Part shown: in pieces, positions 41,801-49,604 of the stretch
How positions within the stretch are numbered: the first letter of the stretch is position 1
How the letters are laid out: the number at the start of each line of letters is the position of its first letter
DNA from: Flaccisagitta enflata
Lineage: Eukaryota; Chaetognatha; Sagittoidea; Aphragmophora
Assembly: GCA_965153355.1 (NCBI GenBank)
Contig: OZ231126.1
Span: 5,704,001-5,768,000 of the forward strand
Length of the DNA: 64,000 bases
Reading direction: 5' to 3'
Made by a program: the position numbers and the translations under genes
The notes under the pieces: generated by a model
Seen by the model: only the letters and a program-made list of their open reading frames with translations
Told to the model about the DNA's origin: nothing
The model's database searches: none

Positions 41801-42074
41801 TTCTCCCCTGTCCACCTGACCTCTGCTTCCCTCTCATCCCCTGCATCCCCTGTCCACCCCCACGCCTCACCACCTAACCTCTCCTTCCCATCCCCCCCAG
41901 CTCACCCGCGATGCCGGAAAACGAGTTATCGCAGAGTTTTTTGATCCAAACTGCGCATTTTTGTCTTTCGGTTTTGTGAGGTAATTTAAGTACATGAGGT
42001 TTCATAGACGCCAACAAAGAATCGAATTCCGAATCCAGCTTTCGACCAATTTCTTCCATTCGACGATCACCCAT
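20788..42074 (-). CDS. CEP112: Centrosomal protein CEP112 (CCDC46) orthologue (19 exons)
   Basis: Minus-strand exons: 42074-41906, 41489-41180, 40821-40734, 39098-38983, 37619-37407, 37110-36969, 35171-35094, 34575-34454, 28949-28775, 27616-27377, 27168-27037, 26612-26454, 25981-25869, 25767-25674, 24813-24659, 22584-22412, 22126-22005, 21354-21193, 20844-20788. Phases agree throughout; the sum is 2820 nt (939 residues; the human protein is about 955). The N-terminus is a DUF4485 domain with KPHVLKLPHKTERQKCA and YAQLMLHMLK, followed by an Asp/Thr/Lys-rich linker. The rest is coiled coil. Matches to human CEP112 run along its length, including HDDDVQNILQRKNQEIEE, NMEELLSETNERL, VEADLETSRVLREKQSKEM and the C-terminal ADLKTQLEDTIASLK and RASLLQEDLE. 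The human protein sits at centrosomes. Many introns are filled by mobile elements, and intron 8 hosts a plus-strand gene. Confidence 0.94.
21357..21775. repeat. Purine-only GGAAGAGGA/GGGAAAGGGCA tract
   Basis: About 400 bp of degenerate purine repeats lie in CEP112 intron 17, directly next to the exon 18 acceptor. On the gene's sense strand this is an exceptionally long pyrimidine tract ahead of the 3' splice site. Confidence 0.9.
23085..23612 (+). mobile_element. Tag-hairpin element (tag CAGCGGCCCCGAAGGGG)
   Basis: After a lead-in GGTACCCGTGCCCTGCC, the 5' tag GGGCAGCGGCCCCGAAGGGG recurs inverted at the 3' end, followed by AAAAAA. The centre holds about ten degenerate ~20-bp units of the GGCCTCAAGGCCGGGATATG type. 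The same lead-in and tag occur at 31755-32298. It lies in CEP112 intron 15. Confidence 0.65.
23843..24595. mobile_element. 753-bp TA-flanked MITE, 35-bp TIR
   Basis: The termini CAGGGAATACCGCGCCAACC and inverted CAGGGAATACCCCGCCTACC match over about 35 bp. TA flanks both ends (23841-23842 and 24596-24597), as for Tc1/mariner-type insertion. There is no transposase ORF. The element lies in CEP112 intron 15, 64 bases from the exon 15 donor. Confidence 0.8.
24998..25417. mobile_element. 420-bp TA-flanked MITE, TIR CACTTTTTT
   Basis: The ends CACTTTTTTTATAAGGAC and inverted CACTCTTTTTTTTGAG, AAGGAC lie between TA dinucleotides. The subterminal repeats AAGGAC/GTCCTT occur in both orientations. 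It is the same family as the copy at 29885. It lies in CEP112 intron 14. Confidence 0.7.
26025..26222 (+). mobile_element. Degenerate tag-hairpin element
   Basis: Has GATGGGCAGTCGCTGGGCA at the 5' side, a GGACGGACGG core, and a 3' end GAGTCTGCGACTAAAAA. Lies in CEP112 intron 12. Confidence 0.45.
26690..26839 (+). mobile_element. Tag-hairpin element (tag GTTGCGGAC), canonical copy
   Basis: About 150 bp: ACAAGGCCGGATACACGGCC, tag AGTTGCGGACGGGTGGGCAG, TTTTCAACTCGAGCGTGACG, a GGACCGACCAACCGACC core, CCTCTTATAG, then AGTTGCG-TGTC-CGCAACT and AAAA. It lies in CEP112 intron 11. Confidence 0.8.
28446..28566 (-). mobile_element. Tag-hairpin element (tag GGTGCGAC)
   Basis: Read on the minus strand it has AAGTAGGCCATTAAGGTGCGAC at the 5' side, a GACCGACCGACGG core, and the 3' hairpin AAGTGC-TTTGTC-GCACCT then AAAA. 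One stem mismatch (AGTGC against GCACC) is present. It lies in CEP112 intron 9. Confidence 0.65.
28915..29240. repeat. Tandem ladder of the CEP112 exon 9 acceptor (~69-bp unit)
   Basis: The true exon 9 starts at 28949 (minus strand) after CTCTTAG. Upstream in the intron, four further copies of GATTGCGACGCTAACCGAAG plus the CTCTTAG acceptor follow at about 69-bp steps. The two most distal copies are the most diverged. The farthest (near 29180-29240) includes extra exon sequence and has lost CTCTTAG. Each intact copy is a potential decoy 3' splice site. Confidence 0.88.
29240..29465. repeat. GAAA/GGCAAGAAA microsatellite
   Basis: Mixed GAAA and GGCAAGAAA units lie in CEP112 intron 8, directly upstream of the duplicated exon 9 acceptors. 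Confidence 0.95.
29662..33731 (+). CDS. Nested gene: unrecognised single-pass membrane protein (3 exons)
   Basis: Within CEP112 intron 8, on the opposite strand, three exons join in phase: 29662-29862, 32615-32814 and 33593-33731 (540 nt, 179 residues). Residues 1-about 134 are Ser/Thr/Lys-rich with SLTDDSFSTYSE joined to SRSPSAGRM, then a Tyr-rich patch (EYYFPSSDLYYTSETE) and a basic stretch (RKKVKRNK). A hydrophobic segment VAWFFLLVVSWFAGVVVEA follows at about 136-154, leaving a short tail of about 25 residues. The basic residues before the helix suggest a cytosolic N-terminus. The first donor (GAG|GTCTCA) is weak; the other splice sites are good. Introns carry transposons, and exon 2's acceptor is triplicated. 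AATAAA hexamers lie 240-265 bases after the stop. I do not recognise the family. It could be lineage-specific, or the 3' part of a longer gene. Confidence 0.55.
29885..30294. mobile_element. 410-bp TA-flanked MITE, TIR CACTTTTTT
   Basis: The ends CACTTTTTTTTATAGGAAC and inverted CACTTTTCTTTCATGAGAAC are flanked by TA. Subterminal motifs (GTTCTTA/TAAGAAC) resemble the 24998 copy. It inserted about 20 bases after the first donor of the nested gene. Confidence 0.7.
30554..30703 (+). mobile_element. Tag-hairpin element (tag GTCGCGGA)
   Basis: ACAAGGCCGGATACACGG, then tag AGTCGCGGATGGTTGGGCAG, a GGACGGACCGAC core and the hairpin AGTCGCG-TGTC-CGCGACT followed by AAAAA. Compared with the 26690 copy, the stem base change (T to C) is compensated on the other arm and in the 5' tag. 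Confidence 0.75.
31755..32298 (+). mobile_element. Tag-hairpin element (tag CAGCGGCCCC)
   Basis: Has the lead-in CGGTACCCGTGCCCTGCTTG and 5' tag GGGCAGCGGGCCCCGGGACG, internal ~25-bp units (TTTTGCTTGGATTTGGGCCA type), a GGACGGACGG core and a 3' end CGGGGCCGCTGCCC then AAAA. It lies in intron 1 of the nested gene. Confidence 0.65.
32355..32700. repeat. Triplicated acceptor of nested-gene exon 2 (~125-bp unit)
   Basis: Three degenerate units each contain TGCGGGCCGAATGGCTTCTC and GACAGAGGGCGCGGGATCGC-type sequence. The last two carry an acceptor before AGTCGT (CCCAG and TTCTAG). Only the third leads into the open coding frame. The upstream units are diverged and contain frameshifts. Confidence 0.78.
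32817..33116 (+). mobile_element. Tag-hairpin element (tag GATGCGTCCTC) abutting a splice donor
   Basis: The element starts GAGAAAACAAGGCC immediately after the GT of nested-gene exon 2. It then has the tag GATGCGTCCTC, ATGAATGA microsatellite, a GACCAACCGACGG core and the hairpin GATGCG-AGGA-CGCATC followed by AAAA. Confidence 0.7.
33295..33417 (+). mobile_element. Tag-hairpin element (tag GGTGCGAC)
   Basis: Has AAACAAGGCCAAGTAGGCCA, tag GGTGCGACG, a GACCGACCAACC core and a 3' end AGGTGC-TTTGTC-GCACCT then AAAA. It is the second tag-hairpin copy in nested-gene intron 2. Confidence 0.72.
33972..33977 (+). promoter_or_regulatory. Candidate poly(A) signal of the nested gene
   Basis: AATAAA lies about 240 bases after the TAG stop at 33729-33731; another AATAAA follows near 33998. 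Either fits a normal 3' UTR. Confidence 0.35.
34117..34440. mobile_element. 324-bp hAT-type MITE, TSD TCTCCTTC
   Basis: The 8-bp direct repeats TCTCCTTC lie at 34109-34116 and 34441-34448. The termini CAGGGGTGTATATTATTGAG and inverted CAGGCCTGTATATTCTTGAG are inverted repeats. Inside are GCGACGCGTCGCG and a long C/G run. It lies 14 bases inside the intron from the CEP112 exon 8 donor. Confidence 0.85.
34640..35062. repeat. CA microsatellite and 16-bp ACGCACAGAGACACAC array
   Basis: (CA)n and (CT)n runs are followed by about 12 copies of a 16-bp unit ACACGCACAGAGACAC, in CEP112 intron 7 next to exon 7. All-frame ORFs (THRD, VSLCV) are repeat translations. Confidence 0.93.
35574..35902. mobile_element. 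329-bp hAT-type MITE, second copy, inverted
   Basis: Same family as 34117-34440 in opposite orientation: starts CAGGCCTGTATATT, ends ATATACACCCCTG. It is flanked by CTTTCTTT at 35566-35573 and 35903-35910, which matches an 8-bp duplication but also the neighbouring microsatellite. The two copies are 1.1 kb apart across exon 7. Confidence 0.8.
35903..36960. repeat. About 1-kb CTTT-type compound microsatellite
   Basis: Successive blocks of CTTTCTTTCTCTAT, CTTTCTTTCACTAT, CTTCCTTTCACTTT, CTTT, CATTCTTTGTTT and CTGCCATTCTGTCTTT fill CEP112 intron 6. A 480-residue ORF across it is a translation artefact. Confidence 0.95.
36909..36974. repeat. Perfect 33-bp tandem duplication of the CEP112 exon 6 donor
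   Basis: Copies 36909-36941 and 36942-36974 are identical and include the last six exon bases (AACCAG on the gene strand) and the donor GTATGAG. The intronic copy keeps a working-looking donor preceded by GAAAGACAG, so it could also serve as a 6-nt microexon. Extension to the second donor would read an in-frame TGA. Confidence 0.88.
37116..37269 (+). mobile_element. Tag-hairpin element (tag GTTGCGAAC) abutting a splice acceptor
   Basis: GAGAAAACAAGGCCGGATAC starts 3 bases from CEP112 exon 6, so the element's first bases, read on the gene strand, supply the pyrimidine stretch TTGTTTTCTC before CAG. The rest is canonical: GGACGGACCGACGG core and AGTTGCG-TGTC-CGCAACT-AAAAA. Confidence 0.78.
37738..37880. 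repeat. (AGA)n microsatellite
   Basis: Nearly pure AAG/AGA repeat in CEP112 intron 4. Further degenerate AAGA-rich repeats, including AGACAAGAAGCAGAAAAACA units, continue to about 38145 and from 38262 to 38510 and 38715-38890. Confidence 0.95.
38150..38258 (+). mobile_element. Tag-hairpin element (tag GGTGCGCCA)
   Basis: The shortest complete copy: ATAAGGCCAATAAGGTGCGCCA at the 5' side, a GACCGACCGACCGACGG core and the hairpin AGGTGCG-TTGG-CGCACCT then AAAAA. The 5' tag AGGTGCGCCA is the exact reverse complement of the 3' TGGCGCACCT. Confidence 0.75.
38511..38709 (+). mobile_element. Tag-hairpin element (tag GTTGCGGAC)
   Basis: The lead-in GACGCGGGGTCACAATATC differs from the ACAAGGCC type. 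Then come GTTGCGGACGGGTGGGCAGG, a GGACGGACGG core and AGTTGCG-TGTC-CGCAACT-AAAAA. It lies in CEP112 intron 4. Confidence 0.75.
39284..40562 (+). mobile_element. 1.28-kb tag-hairpin element with ~155-bp internal tandem repeats
   Basis: The 5' tag GTCCGCGACGGAA and the 3' end TTCCGTCGCGGAC followed by AAAAA bracket about six units of ~155 bp. Each unit contains ACTCCATACCAAATTTCAAC and a GGTAGGCTGGTTGGGTGGTA stretch. A (GAC)n run precedes the terminal hairpin. It lies in CEP112 intron 3. A 3' fragment of the same type lies at 61260-61345. Confidence 0.72.
40825..41085. repeat. Minisatellite, ~31-33-bp unit
   Basis: About eight degenerate copies of CAATAGTC(G/T)TCAATGTCAA plus CGCCAAATA fill most of CEP112 intron 2. 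Confidence 0.88.
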
Positions 42075-43660
42075 CCTCGTCTGTTGTTGCTGTTGTTTCT
42101 GTTATTGTTGTTGTTATTGCTGCAGAGATTATGTTGTTTTGCCGTTGTATGGGTTTGTTTTTTGATGAATTGACACTAAGCGCGGGAGATGGCACGACAG
42201 AAGGATCGCTGACAGAATGATGCGGGTTGAATTGAAGTTGAGTGACGATGATGGCTAAATTGACGGAAGAAATATGAAGGAATCGTCGTTTACTGGGCGC
42301 AAAAGCGCGGCACATACTCTTTGTGGCTTCATTGACCATACAATCGTTAGAAGTTTGTCTGCTTCGGTGGAACTCATTGTTTTTCCTCCTTTTTTTGCTA
42401 AGTAATTGAATCCTAATGCAGTAATAAAGTAATAATTTTATGATAAGAACCATAAAAATTCATATCTCATTTATGAACTACGTAGAGGTGTAAGATATAC
42501 ACGCACAAATATACCTTGCAAAATCATTTTGTTTTCATGACGTGGTTATATTCTATATTAATTCAAGAGCAATTATAAAATCAAAAAATGTTCTTAAAGA
42601 ACAAGTCGTATACAATCGGAACCATATAATACGAACTATTGAAAAAATAAACAACTTGGATTATATAACAAAACGTAAATCCATAACAATAATTCGCCCA
42701 CGAATAAAAAAACCTGGCATCAACCGCCTTCAAAAACGCTACAAACTAGATTTTTGTTGGTGTTAATCGTCTCATGACTAAAAAAGTGCATCGATGATAA
42801 GAATAATCACCTATTCTCAAACCACGAAGAGAGACAATCGTAGACCATCCAGCAGCCCTGAGATAACTCTCACTGCTCGCAGTTATCAAACCAGGCAGTA
42901 AAACTAATTCTATTATCATTTCAGAGTACCATAAACTATAATAAAGCACCATTCACTATAACACTATGATACAATCGTCATTCAGTCAATATCAACACCC
43001 ATTGGTCGGTGGTTCGCATCGATGGGTAGAAAGCCCAATTGGCCTATATGGCAAGGCACAAGTCGCTTGTTAAAATCTTACCCGCAAATTGTTTGTAAAC
43101 AAGCATGGAAAACCAAACCAAAAATCTGCCCAAAAGTCTTGGTATCTCAATCCCAAGGCGAACAAAATGCGATAAAAAACCCAGCTTCAGACTTAACCTA
43201 TATAACCATTGCATACTGATTGCATAGTTATATAACCATTGCATGGTGTCCCTTCCTATAGAAAGCTCCAGTGAGACGGAAAAACAATCTAGTGAAGACT
43301 GCCGTAAAAAATGACGAATGTGAGTAAAATAATCTACGGGGAAAAGTGATTCTCAATCATGAGTCTACTTGCCAATCAGATCGGCGAGGCATTTCAGGGG
43401 GATTTTATACAGGAACATGAATTAAGAAGACGGGAGGCACGATCAATATTAGTGATGTTTTACTTATTGATTCGTTAACAATTTCCACCGTCATTTTCAT
43501 CATTTCATATTATTCATCTATCTCTCATTAGGCCATCCAATAATTATGTCCATGCGTAAATGTTGACTACGTTGACATTTCTCAATTGTCCTTGTACATA
43601 CAACCAAGGTTGGAAACGACGTTCTTTGAATTGCTGCTCATTTCGAGATCGTTTTCGTCC
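42075..43660. other. Intergenic, GPCAT-like 3' to CEP112 5'
   Basis: About 1.6 kb with no convincing exon. It should contain the CEP112 promoter. Just upstream of the ATG there is a TTGTTG-rich stretch. A 74-residue plus-strand ORF at 42542 is basic and AT-rich; I do not trust it as a gene. Confidence 0.5.
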
Positions 43661-46600
43661 TCAGTCTGCGTGGTCCTTGCCAGTGGCCACGGAAGCCGTA
43701 CCCACAGCCGTACCCACGGCCGGTGCTGTGGTCATGGAGTCTGAGGAAGCCGTTGAAGCGGTTTCTAAGCCAGCTAAAGCCGAGTACAACTCCTCCGCCA
43801 TGTCCTCTGTCAATACGTGACCTGATGAGCAAAAGGACAAGACTATACAAAATGGTCGCCCGCGTCTCGCCTCTGAGCAACATCTGAGTGAATAGGCGAC
43901 TGATTCAATGGAAGACTTAATGAACGACTGAATGGAAGATTGAATGAATGGAAGATTGAATGAACGACTGAATGAACGACTGAATGGAAGACTGAATGGA
44001 AGACTGAATGAAAGACTGAATGGATAGTTAGATACAGTTAAGCTTCACTAGAAGGCATTTGAAGGGACCGACTCATTCTATGCCTTCAAGGCGGGATGCC
44101 TTATTGCCGAGCATGACTTTCTTTATGGTTTACACTCATTTTTTTTCTCTCCTATAGACAGTATTTGTCAGATTGATCTAGCCATGCCATGTGGTAGTAA
44201 ACATTACATATTCAATTCTATACATACTTCTTAGAAACAAGAAGAGATGGAAGAGACAGACTAACAAACGATAATTGAAACCTGCAGACTAAAGCGAGCA
44301 GGCAACCATTTAATCACGAAAATTTTGCCTAAGTTAAAATCATTTCCACTGAAGCACGACGTCGTGCTTCAGTGGAATGAAGAATGACTATGCTTTTTAC
44401 AATTCGAGCTTCAGTGGAATTGGAAATAACTGATTTTGTCATTGTAGCAAAGATAATCTAAATAATTTTCATTTACTTTCATCTGAAGAAATCATCTCCT
44501 TTCTTTTTACCTTTTACTTTTTATCTTTACCTAAATAGACTTATTAGATAAAGAGAATATTGATATCAAAAGCAAAATATCTTTTACATTAACTAAGTTT
44601 TCATCACAATAAAAGATTAATGTTGGGAAAACTCATTTTCTTTCATAAAGATATACATTCATGTGACAGGCAAAAAATTTAGTCATGAAAACAAAACTTT
44701 TAAAAAAGAAAAAAAAATTAAGACATATTTTCTAAAGATAACAAATTATGACAAAAAGAAAAACCTATCTTTATTTGAATAAGAGAAACAAAAAGATTCT
44801 AATTGCACTGAAATGAGTTGTAGCGACCAATCAAAGAGAAACTGGATTGACTTTTTATTTCATTGCAATGTAAAAAGAGGTCAAGAGTCAATCCACTGAA
44901 GTACAAATTCCAATTCCACTGAAGCACGAAGTCGTGCTTCAGTGGAAAAGGGCCTTATTGGCCTCATTTCCAGCTCAAAGTTCGTGATTCAGTGACTAGC
45001 TCAAAGAGACGCTAAGTGACAGACAGTCAAACCAAGGGTAGATGGACGCAGCACAAGAGAAAAGCAGACAAGTAATGTTCTAAAATTAAGAATAAGAATT
45101 TTATCAATTTTCAGGATTTGTTTCTTACTTCTTACTTCAAATCGAGATTAGATACAGTGAATGATATTTGATGGTTGTGAGCGGCATTCTTTCTCCCGAT
45201 GTTGATGATTTCTGCACTTTCGTTTTCATCTTGATCGTCATCGTCATGGTGATGCATCGGGCTCGGTATGTCATCGAAACTCGAAAATCACCGACATCAT
45301 CATCACGATCATCGCTCTTGATAACCACAACCTTTCTTCATTTCCTTCTTCATTTTCTTTTTCATTTTCTCCTTCTTCTTCTTCTTCTTCTTCTTCTTCT
45401 TCTTCTTCTTCTTCTTCTTCTTCTTCTTCTTCTTCTTCTTCTTCTTCTCCTTCTTCTTCTTCTTCTTCTTCTTCTTCTTCTTCTTCTTCTTCTTCTTCTT
45501 CATCTATTTGCTCATCTTCTCCTTTTTCTTCTTCTTCTTCTTCCTCTTTTTCTTTTTCTTTTTCTTTTTCTTTTTCTTTTTCTTTTTCATTTTCTCCTTC
45601 TTCTTCTCCTTCTCCTTCTTCTTCTTCTCCTTCTTCTTCTTCTTCTTCTATTTGCTCATCTTCTCCTTTTTCTTTTTCTTTTTCTTTTTCTTTTTTTTTC
45701 TTCTTTTTCTTTTTCTTCTTCTTCTTTTTCTTTTTCTTTTTCTTCTTCTTTTCCTCTTTTTCTTCTTTTTCTTTTTCTTTTTCTTTTTCTTCTTCTTCTT
45801 CTTCTTCTTCTTCTTCTTCTTCTTCATGCCTTCTAGGCGAGCACAAAAAACCTTATCTCACACCTATTTTATGCCTTCGAGTGAAATTTGCCTTGTAGGC
45901 GGGTGCGCTATAGACGGGGTTCTTCAACAATAAAACTAAGGCAAAAAAGTTGGGACTTTTGAAATCATGCCATTTAGCGAGGGATGCCTTATTAGCGGGT
46001 GCGCTCTAGTGAAGCTCGACTGTACGTCACTAGATTGAAGGCTAATACGATTGACCCATTCTTACCATCTTCATCGCTGTCTTCGTCTCCAGTAGTGGTC
46101 TGGCATTCGTTATCGATGTGTTCCACTGCAACGTCTGATGTCGACGTTGCCGATTCTGATAAAGCGCGTTGACGGTTCAACTCTTCGGCGAATTGAATAT
46201 TGTATCGCTTGGAGAAGACTTCGATGTAGTAAGAAGCGCCGTTCCACGTGCCCCACGTGAAGATTAAAGCTGGAAAGAAGATACAGAGGAAATGGACAGA
46301 AATCAGATCACAAATAGATACAGTGGACTACTACCTTATTGGCACCTGATTTAACAGCATTTCGGATTTAGCAGCCAGGATACCTTGGTCCCAAATTTTT
46401 ATAGGCTTTTTTAATGTTAATTTTTCCTGATTTAACAACACCTGATTTTACAGCCAAATCTGATTTACAGGCGCTATTTTCTGGTCCCATTGAATAATTA
46501 TCCCCAATTCAAAGGCATCGATATAAGATTTCATCAAATTTATAGTAAATTTTTTTTCATCTTTCTATTCATAGATACATCATAGATACATCATAGATAC

Positions 46601-47973
46601 ATAAAAAAGTCAAAAAGGAAATGAGAATGAAAAAAATATGAAAGACAAAAATGAACAGTGAAATCCTAAAACTCAAAACTGGCATTGTGCACTTGTTTTT
46701 TTTCACATATTCATAGACTGATCCCTAGCCCTAACCTTACCCTACTCTTAACCCCAAAACCACTCCTCGCCCTAATCTCACGCCTAATACAACCCCTAAC
46801 CCTAAAACATTTCCTAGGACTCAACCAAATGAACATTTGTACAGAGAAATTTGAATAAAGATCAAGATGTATTGCTATTGTAGTATTCTTTATGTTGCTA
46901 AATAGCTTTGGTATCTTTTCTATGATAAAGATTCTTTTATATGTCAAAGTAAGCCTTACCGAGGTTATGGCTGTCAATCTGTTACTCAGTTTACCAGATG
47001 CATAAATGTTCAACCATTGCAATTCATTAAGCACATATGTTAGCATATTTAGCTTTGTTAGATATGATCTTTTTTTTGCAAAAAAAAATGGCAAAAAATT
47101 TGTAATTCGATTTAACAGCATTCAGATTTAACAGCCAAAATTACCTAGTCCCTTCAAGACCGTAATATCGGATTTCCACTGTATGAACATATCAAGATCG
47201 ATCGAAAGTTGGATTGATTGACAGATTGATGGTTCTAAGTATAGAATAATAGAAAGATCGACAGATAGAAAGATTCACAGAAAGAAGGTGATTGAAAAAG
47301 AGGACAAGGTCGATAAAAATACATGTACATATAATTATTGGAAAAAGATTGATACCACAACTCTGGATAAAGAGCAGCAGTTTATGGACAGACGGCAAGT
47401 ACAGACAGGTGAGAGGACCGGAAATTGAATAGAAACAAAGGTAGGATCAAAAGCCGGCAAAAGAAACAAGGCCAAGTGAAGGCCAATAAGTGCGCCTCGC
47501 TTGATTAAGATTTTGGGAATGAACATTTTATATGAATGAATGAATATATGAATGAATGAATGGATGAATGAATGAATGAATGAATGAATGATTGAATGAA
47601 TATGAATGTAGTGAGGCATGAAAGGTAATAGGAATGAAGAAATACGTCAGAATCAGCCATTTTGCGCAATTCAAACGTTTGCGTGACCGACCAACCAACC
47701 GACCAACCGACGGACATGACCTCTTATAGAAGTGCGAGGACGCACTTAAAAACCCACAAATATACTCACCTAAGTAGACGCAGCTGAGCGTGTAAGAGTA
47801 ATAAAGCATCGGGACGTGTAAGATAGTGATGACGGTGTAGGCGAGTTGGATCATGACGAACATGAGCTTGCACTTGAGCGTGGCCGGATCCAAGAACTCC
47901 CCTTCGCCCAAATAGCCCTTGGACCGCAGGTAATTGTGAATGGCCTTGTTCATGGAACTCTTACGGTCTTGAG
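43661..47973 (-). CDS. GPC acyltransferase-like (DUF2838) membrane protein, 3' part
   Basis: Minus-strand exons found: 47973-47770, 46269-46066 and 43821-43661, all joined in phase 1. The first begins mid-protein. The segment KLMFVMIQLAYTVITILH and the following SYTLSCVYLALIFTWGTW form two membrane spans, and WGTWNGASYYIEVFSKRY resembles the WNGG.F.LEV signature that ends the GPCAT1/Gpc1 family (PF10998), which acylates glycerophosphocholine. Before it, NKAIHNYLRSKGYLGEGEF fits the soluble helix before the last spans. The tail after NRQR is Ser/Thr/Asp-rich, ends in an Ala/Thr-rich last exon and stops at 43661. The last exon was chosen because its acceptor (CATCAG) and phase fit; it is the weakest part. 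5' exons were not found and presumably lie beyond the satellites or outside the window. Both introns are largely occupied by TA-flanked transposons. Confidence 0.68.
44344..44377. repeat. Perfect 34-bp palindrome
   Basis: TTCCACTGAAGCACGAC is followed directly by its reverse complement, with no loop. A near copy with one central mismatch lies at 44914-44947, inside the same element. Confidence 0.95.
45370..45830. repeat. CTT/CTTTTT compound microsatellite
   Basis: Long CTT runs are interspersed with (CTTTTT)n and two copies of CATCTATTTGCTCATCTTCTCC-like spacer. Poly-Leu, poly-Glu and poly-Lys ORFs here are artefacts. Confidence 0.96.
46328..47182. mobile_element. TA-flanked element with TIR CAGTGGA
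   Basis: The left end TACAGTGGACTACTACCTTA and right end TTTCCACTGTA are inverted, with internal GGATTTAGCAGCCA and GATTTAACAGCCA motifs near both ends, typical of degenerate Tigger-like ends. It contains a degenerate CCCTAA-like patch (46735-46805). It lies in the GPCAT-like intron between 46269 and 47770. Confidence 0.6.
47464..47747 (+). mobile_element. Tag-hairpin element (tag AAGTGCG)
   Basis: AAACAAGGCCAAGTGAAGGCC, tag AAGTGCGCC, a GAATGAATGA microsatellite, a GACCGACCAACC core and the hairpin AAGTGCG-AGGA-CGCACTT then AAAA. The 3' end is 23 bases from the donor side of the exon at 47770. Confidence 0.72.
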
Positions 47974-48113
47974 CTAGATACGTAAACAACGCAGAGAGAG
48001 AAAGGAAGAGACAAGTTCAGATACATGTATTCAGGGTGGCAGAAACAGGGGCACGCGGGGCACGTCGTGCCTCGGACCAATAGATCAAAAGTCGGACTTA
48101 TAGATTTGAGGGA

Positions 48114-48600
48114 GAGAAAACAAGGGCGGATACACGGGCCAAGACGGTGCGCCGAGCGTTATTAATTCATAGCTATCCCTAGCTCCATCAGACCCATCCC
48201 TAGCTCTATCAAACCATTCCTAGCTCTATCAGACCTATCCCGCCGGGCGTTATTAATCCATAGCTATCCCTAGTTCCATCAGACCATTCCTAGCTCTATC
48301 AGACCTATCCCGAGCTCTATATGGCCTTTCCCGAGTTCTATCAGACCTATCCCGAGCTCTATCAGACCCATCACCAGCTCTATCAGACCTATCTCCAGCT
48401 CCATCAGACCTATCCCCAGCTCTATCAGACCTATCCCAAGACCTATCCGACCTATCACCAGACCTATCCGACCAATCCCAAGCTCTATCAGACGTAACCT
48501 TAGCTGATTATAAATTATATTTTTAGCGATTTTTCATTCGAGCGTGACCGACGGATGGACGGACGGACAGAGCTTTTTATAGAGGTGCTGTGGCGCATCT
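48114..48600 (+). mobile_element. Tag-hairpin element with 20-bp internal minisatellite
   Basis: GAGAAAACAAGGGCGGATAC, tag GGTGCGCC, about 14 units of the AGCTCTATCAGACCTATCCC type, a GACGGATGGACGGACG core and a 3' end AGGTGCTGTGGCGCATCT then AAAA. Confidence 0.7.
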
Positions 48601-48619
48601 AAAAATATAATGGTGAATG

Positions 48620-49075
48620 AAATGAATAAAATGAATGAATGAATGAATGAATGAATGAATGAATGAATGACGAGTAACATGATCTATGAAAAATATGAGT
48701 TCTGAAGTGACTTAACCGTAGAAAAATATAATGATGAATGAATGAATGAAATGAATGAATGAATGAATGAATGAATGAATGAATGAATGAATGAATGAAT
48801 GAATGAATGAATGATGAGTAACATGTTATATGAAAAAGATTAGTTCTGAGGTGACTCAACCGTAGAAAAATATGATGAATGAAATGAATGAATGAATGAA
48901 TGAATGAATGAATGAATGAATGAATGAATGAATGAATGAATAAATGAAGGAGTGAATGAATGACAAGTAACATGATCTATGAAAAAGATGAGTTTTGAAG
49001 TGACTTAAGTGTAGAAAAATATGATGAATGAATGAATGAATGAATGAATGAATGAATGAATTAATGAATTAATGA
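48620..49075. repeat. (GAAT)n arrays in a ~145-bp higher-order repeat
   Basis: Four blocks of GAATGAAT are separated by near-identical ~60-bp spacers containing GAGTAACATGATCTATGAAA and GTGACTTAACCGTAGAAAAA, so spacer and microsatellite were amplified together. Confidence 0.9.
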
Positions 49076-49119
49076 CAGTCATGAGGCAATGGCTCTTGCG
49101 TTTTTTTCCGAATCATTTT

Positions 49120-49337
49120 CGATCACTTTCGCCTTTTTCAGAGATTTTCAACTCGAGCGTGACGTGACCAACCAACCAACCGACCGACCGACCAACAGAC
49201 AGAGCTTCTTATAGAGGTGCTATGGCGCACCTAAAAAAAGAGGTAGAGGAAAAAGAAAGAAAAAACAAAGAGAGAAAGGGAAAAAGAGAGAAAGGGAAAA
49301 AGAGAGAAAGGGAAAAAGAGAGAAAGGAGGAGAGAAA

Positions 49338-49393
<56 letters not shown>

Positions 49394-49520
49394 AAAATCT
49401 GAAGAGTAAAAATAATGTTTGTAAGTGCGCCAAAGCTGGAGCTGTGTCCGTTGGTCAGTCGGTTGATTGATTGGTCGGTTAATAGTCAGTAACGTAAATG
49501 TTTGATGAACCACACGGCGC
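49120..49520. mobile_element. Two degenerate tag-hairpin elements around a GAAA tract
   Basis: A plus-strand 3' half ends ATAGAGGTGCTATGGCGCACCT then AAAA (49215-49236). A GAAA microsatellite follows (49240-49395). A minus-oriented degenerate copy (49420-49514) begins AGTGCGCC and ends ACACGGCGCACCTA. Confidence 0.5.
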
Positions 49521-49604
49521 ACCTACTACCTAGGAAATAATTATAGAATCAACTTCAACCATAGATATCTTGACTTCTAAAAATGCTAAATAACTTTTTC
49601 AAAA

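Larger units (their letters stand above)
44034..46022. mobile_element. 2-kb pogo/Tigger-like TA-flanked element
   Basis: The termini CAGTTAAGCTTCACTAGAAG and inverted CAGTCGAGCTTCACTAGAGC lie between TA dinucleotides. Subterminal AAGGCATCCC-type sequence is shared in both orientations (the right end also GGATGCCTTATTAGCGGG). The interior carries two 34-bp palindromes and ~450 bp of CTT repeat (45370-45830). No transposase. It fills almost all of the last intron of the GPCAT-like gene. Confidence 0.72.

Noticed and set aside
42542-42766. 74-codon basic ORF on the plus strand
   Set aside because: AT-rich, no splice context, no recognisable domain; probably chance or transposon remnant.
43560-43820. 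86-codon plus-strand ORF
   Set aside because: It is the antisense shadow of the last GPCAT-like exon, whose frame joins in phase with the upstream exon.
45137-45328. Alternative last exon of the GPCAT-like gene at about 45.1-45.3 kb
   Set aside because: Phase-compatible acceptors there lead to an early stop, and the segment lies inside the TA-flanked transposon; 43821-43661 fits phase and acceptor better.
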